Assembly: GCA_913056375.1 (NCBI GenBank)
Contig: CAJXNF010000109.1
Span: 1 to 8,213 of the forward strand
From: an uncultured Pseudomonadota bacterium
GTDB taxonomy: Bacteria > SAR324 > NAC60-12
DNA length: 8,213 nucleotides
Direction: 5' to 3'
Made by a program: the position numbers and the translations under genes. The notes beneath the pieces were generated by a model. That model searched no databases and had not been told where the DNA came from. It saw only the letters and a list, made by a program, of their open reading frames with translations. Shown here piece after piece: positions 7,154-8,213 of the stretch; positions within the stretch are counted from its first letter, which is position 1; each line of letters begins with the position of its first letter.

Positions 7154-7200
7154 TACTTATTTTTTTTAAATATATTTTTTTACAATTTATATATTTGATT

Positions 7201-8213
7201 ATGAACACATTTAATGCCCATCTTGGTATCAGAAAAGAGATTCGGGAATTAACCTTTTCACCAATTCGGGAAATTGTACGATTTGCTGAAAATCAAAATG
7301 AGGTAATTCCTTTTTGGTTTGGTGAGCCTGACGTCAGTACTCCAGATTTCATCTCTAGAGCAGCAAAAGAAGCACTCGATCGAGGAGAAACTTTCTATGC
7401 GCCTAATGCAGGGATTCCAAGATTAAGGGAAGCCATTGCTGATTATATGAACGATCTTTATCAATCTAAGCTCACATTCAAGCAGATCACAGTCTCCGTT
7501 TCTGCAATGAATGCAATCATGATTGCAGCACAAGCTTTGGTGCAACAATCTTCTAAAATTGTTGTCTTATTACCAAGTTGGCCAAACATTCCAGCTGTAC
7601 AAAAAATAATGGGAGCTAGTGTAGAGGGTGTCCCAATACAGATGAAAGATGGGAAATGGAACCTAGACCTGGACCATCTCTTTGATATCTGCGGAACTGA
7701 TACATCAGTACTTGTTATCAATTCCCCCAACAATCCCTCTGGCTGGACCATGAGTACCGAGGAGCAAAGAGCAGTGTTGGATTTTGCTCGGAAGAAAGGA
7801 ATCTGGATCGTCAGTGACGAAGTTTACGCACGTCTTAGCTTCAATCACAGACATGCACCATCCTTCTGTGAAATAATGGATCCAGATGACAGGATTGTGG
7901 TGGTAAACAGCTTTTCCAAATCATGGGCAATGACTGGCTGGCGTTTGGGATGGCTGACTGCTCCGGTTGAAGTTAGTAAGGAATTTGAAAAACTCACAGA
8001 ATACAATGTTGCCGGTCCACCACCTTTCATCCAGCAGGCTGGAGTTGTTGCTTTGAGAGACGGAGAAGCCTTCATTCAGGAAAGCAATGAGAGGTATTTG
8101 AAAGCTCTTTCAGTGTTTTCAGATTGGGCCAGCTCAGAAGATCGGATTGAGTTTGACAGACCGGAAGCCACTTTTTATGCATTTTTTAGGGTCAATGATG
8201 GTACTGATAGCTT
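7201..8213 (+). CDS. Class I/II pyridoxal phosphate-dependent aminotransferase (aspartate aminotransferase superfamily, 3' partial)
   Basis: Fold-type I PLP enzyme that transfers an amino group between an amino acid and a 2-oxo acid. The frame is open to the right edge; 337 residues are visible and roughly 50 more would be usual. Key residues, by analogy with AspC: G41 in WFGEPD; the aromatic W127 in PSWPN, which stacks on the PLP ring; N178 in SPNNPSG; D206 and Y209 in SDEVY, which contact the PLP ring nitrogen and hydroxyl; Schiff-base lysine K240 in NSFSKSW; R248 in MTGWRLGW at the PLP phosphate. The ATG at 7201 is the first after an in-frame stop (7147-7149); TTG at 7195 is a weaker alternative. 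There is no recognisable Shine-Dalgarno in the very A+T-rich gap (3 G/C in 47 bases). The amino donor and acceptor cannot be assigned. A link with the Rid domain nearby is plausible, because Rid proteins act on imines released by PLP enzymes. Confidence 0.93.
   Translation, partial: MNTFNAHLGIRKEIRELTFSPIREIVRFAENQNEVIPFWFGEPDVSTPDFISRAAKEALDRGETFYAPNAGIPRLREAIADYMNDLYQSKLTFKQITVSVSAMNAIMIAAQALVQQSSKIVVLLPSWPNIPAVQKIMGASVEGVPIQMKDGKWNLDLDHLFDICGTDTSVLVINSPNNPSGWTMSTEEQRAVLDFARKKGIWIVSDEVYARLSFNHRHAPSFCEIMDPDDRIVVVNSFSKSWAMTGWRLGWLTAPVEVSKEFEKLTEYNVAGPPPFIQQAGVVALRDGEAFIQESNERYLKALSVFSDWASSEDRIEFDRPEATFYAFFRVNDGTDS

Noticed and set aside
7179..7184. TTTACA as a -35 box for the aminotransferase
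   Set aside because: A -10 box at 16-18 bases would fall at or after the start codon, so it cannot serve the ATG at 7201.
1..8213. tRNA, rRNA, CRISPR array, insertion sequence or attachment-site repeats
   Set aside because: By eye I saw no regularly spaced repeats, no cloverleaf-forming sequence, no transposase or integrase motifs and no long direct or terminal inverted repeats.

Overview
The window looks like chromosomal DNA of a Gram-negative bacterium. The solute-binding protein has a cleavable Sec signal peptide without a lipobox, so it is probably free in a periplasm. Coding sequence has medium G+C, while the intergenic DNA on the right is extremely A+T-rich: 23 G/C in the 140 bases 6341-6480, and 3 in the 47 bases 7154-7200. 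I cannot name the organism. An uncultured, possibly marine, proteobacterium-like lineage would fit but is only a guess. I found no tRNA, rRNA, CRISPR array, transposase or phage gene.

Left block (1-3864, + strand): most of an ABC importer of the branched-chain amino acid (HAAT/Liv) type. It runs LivF-like ATPase (5' end cut off), LivH-like permease, LivM-like permease, then the periplasmic binding protein. The first three genes overlap by 1 and 4 bases and are surely co-transcribed. The binding-protein gene follows after a 65-base spacer. A LivG-type ATPase is expected just upstream of the window.

Middle block (3894-6327, - strand), convergent with the transporter: a 2-hydroxyacid/3-hydroxyisobutyrate-type dehydrogenase is followed after 61 bases by a fusion protein. 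The fusion joins a full-length aldo/keto reductase to a Rid (YjgF/YER057c/UK114) domain that lacks the arginine used by imine-deaminating RidA.

Right block (6485-8213, + strand), divergent from the middle block across a 157-base A+T-rich region: an NADPH-dependent F420 reductase-like (Fno/NpdG) protein, then a class I/II PLP aminotransferase that runs off the right edge.

Taken together, an importer for amino-acid-like solutes lies beside three different nicotinamide-dependent oxidoreductases, a Rid-like domain and an aminotransferase. My inference is a small pathway that takes up and transforms an amino- or keto/hydroxy-acid type compound. The substrate cannot be read from the sequence. The fusion protein and its cluster are the most novel-looking part.
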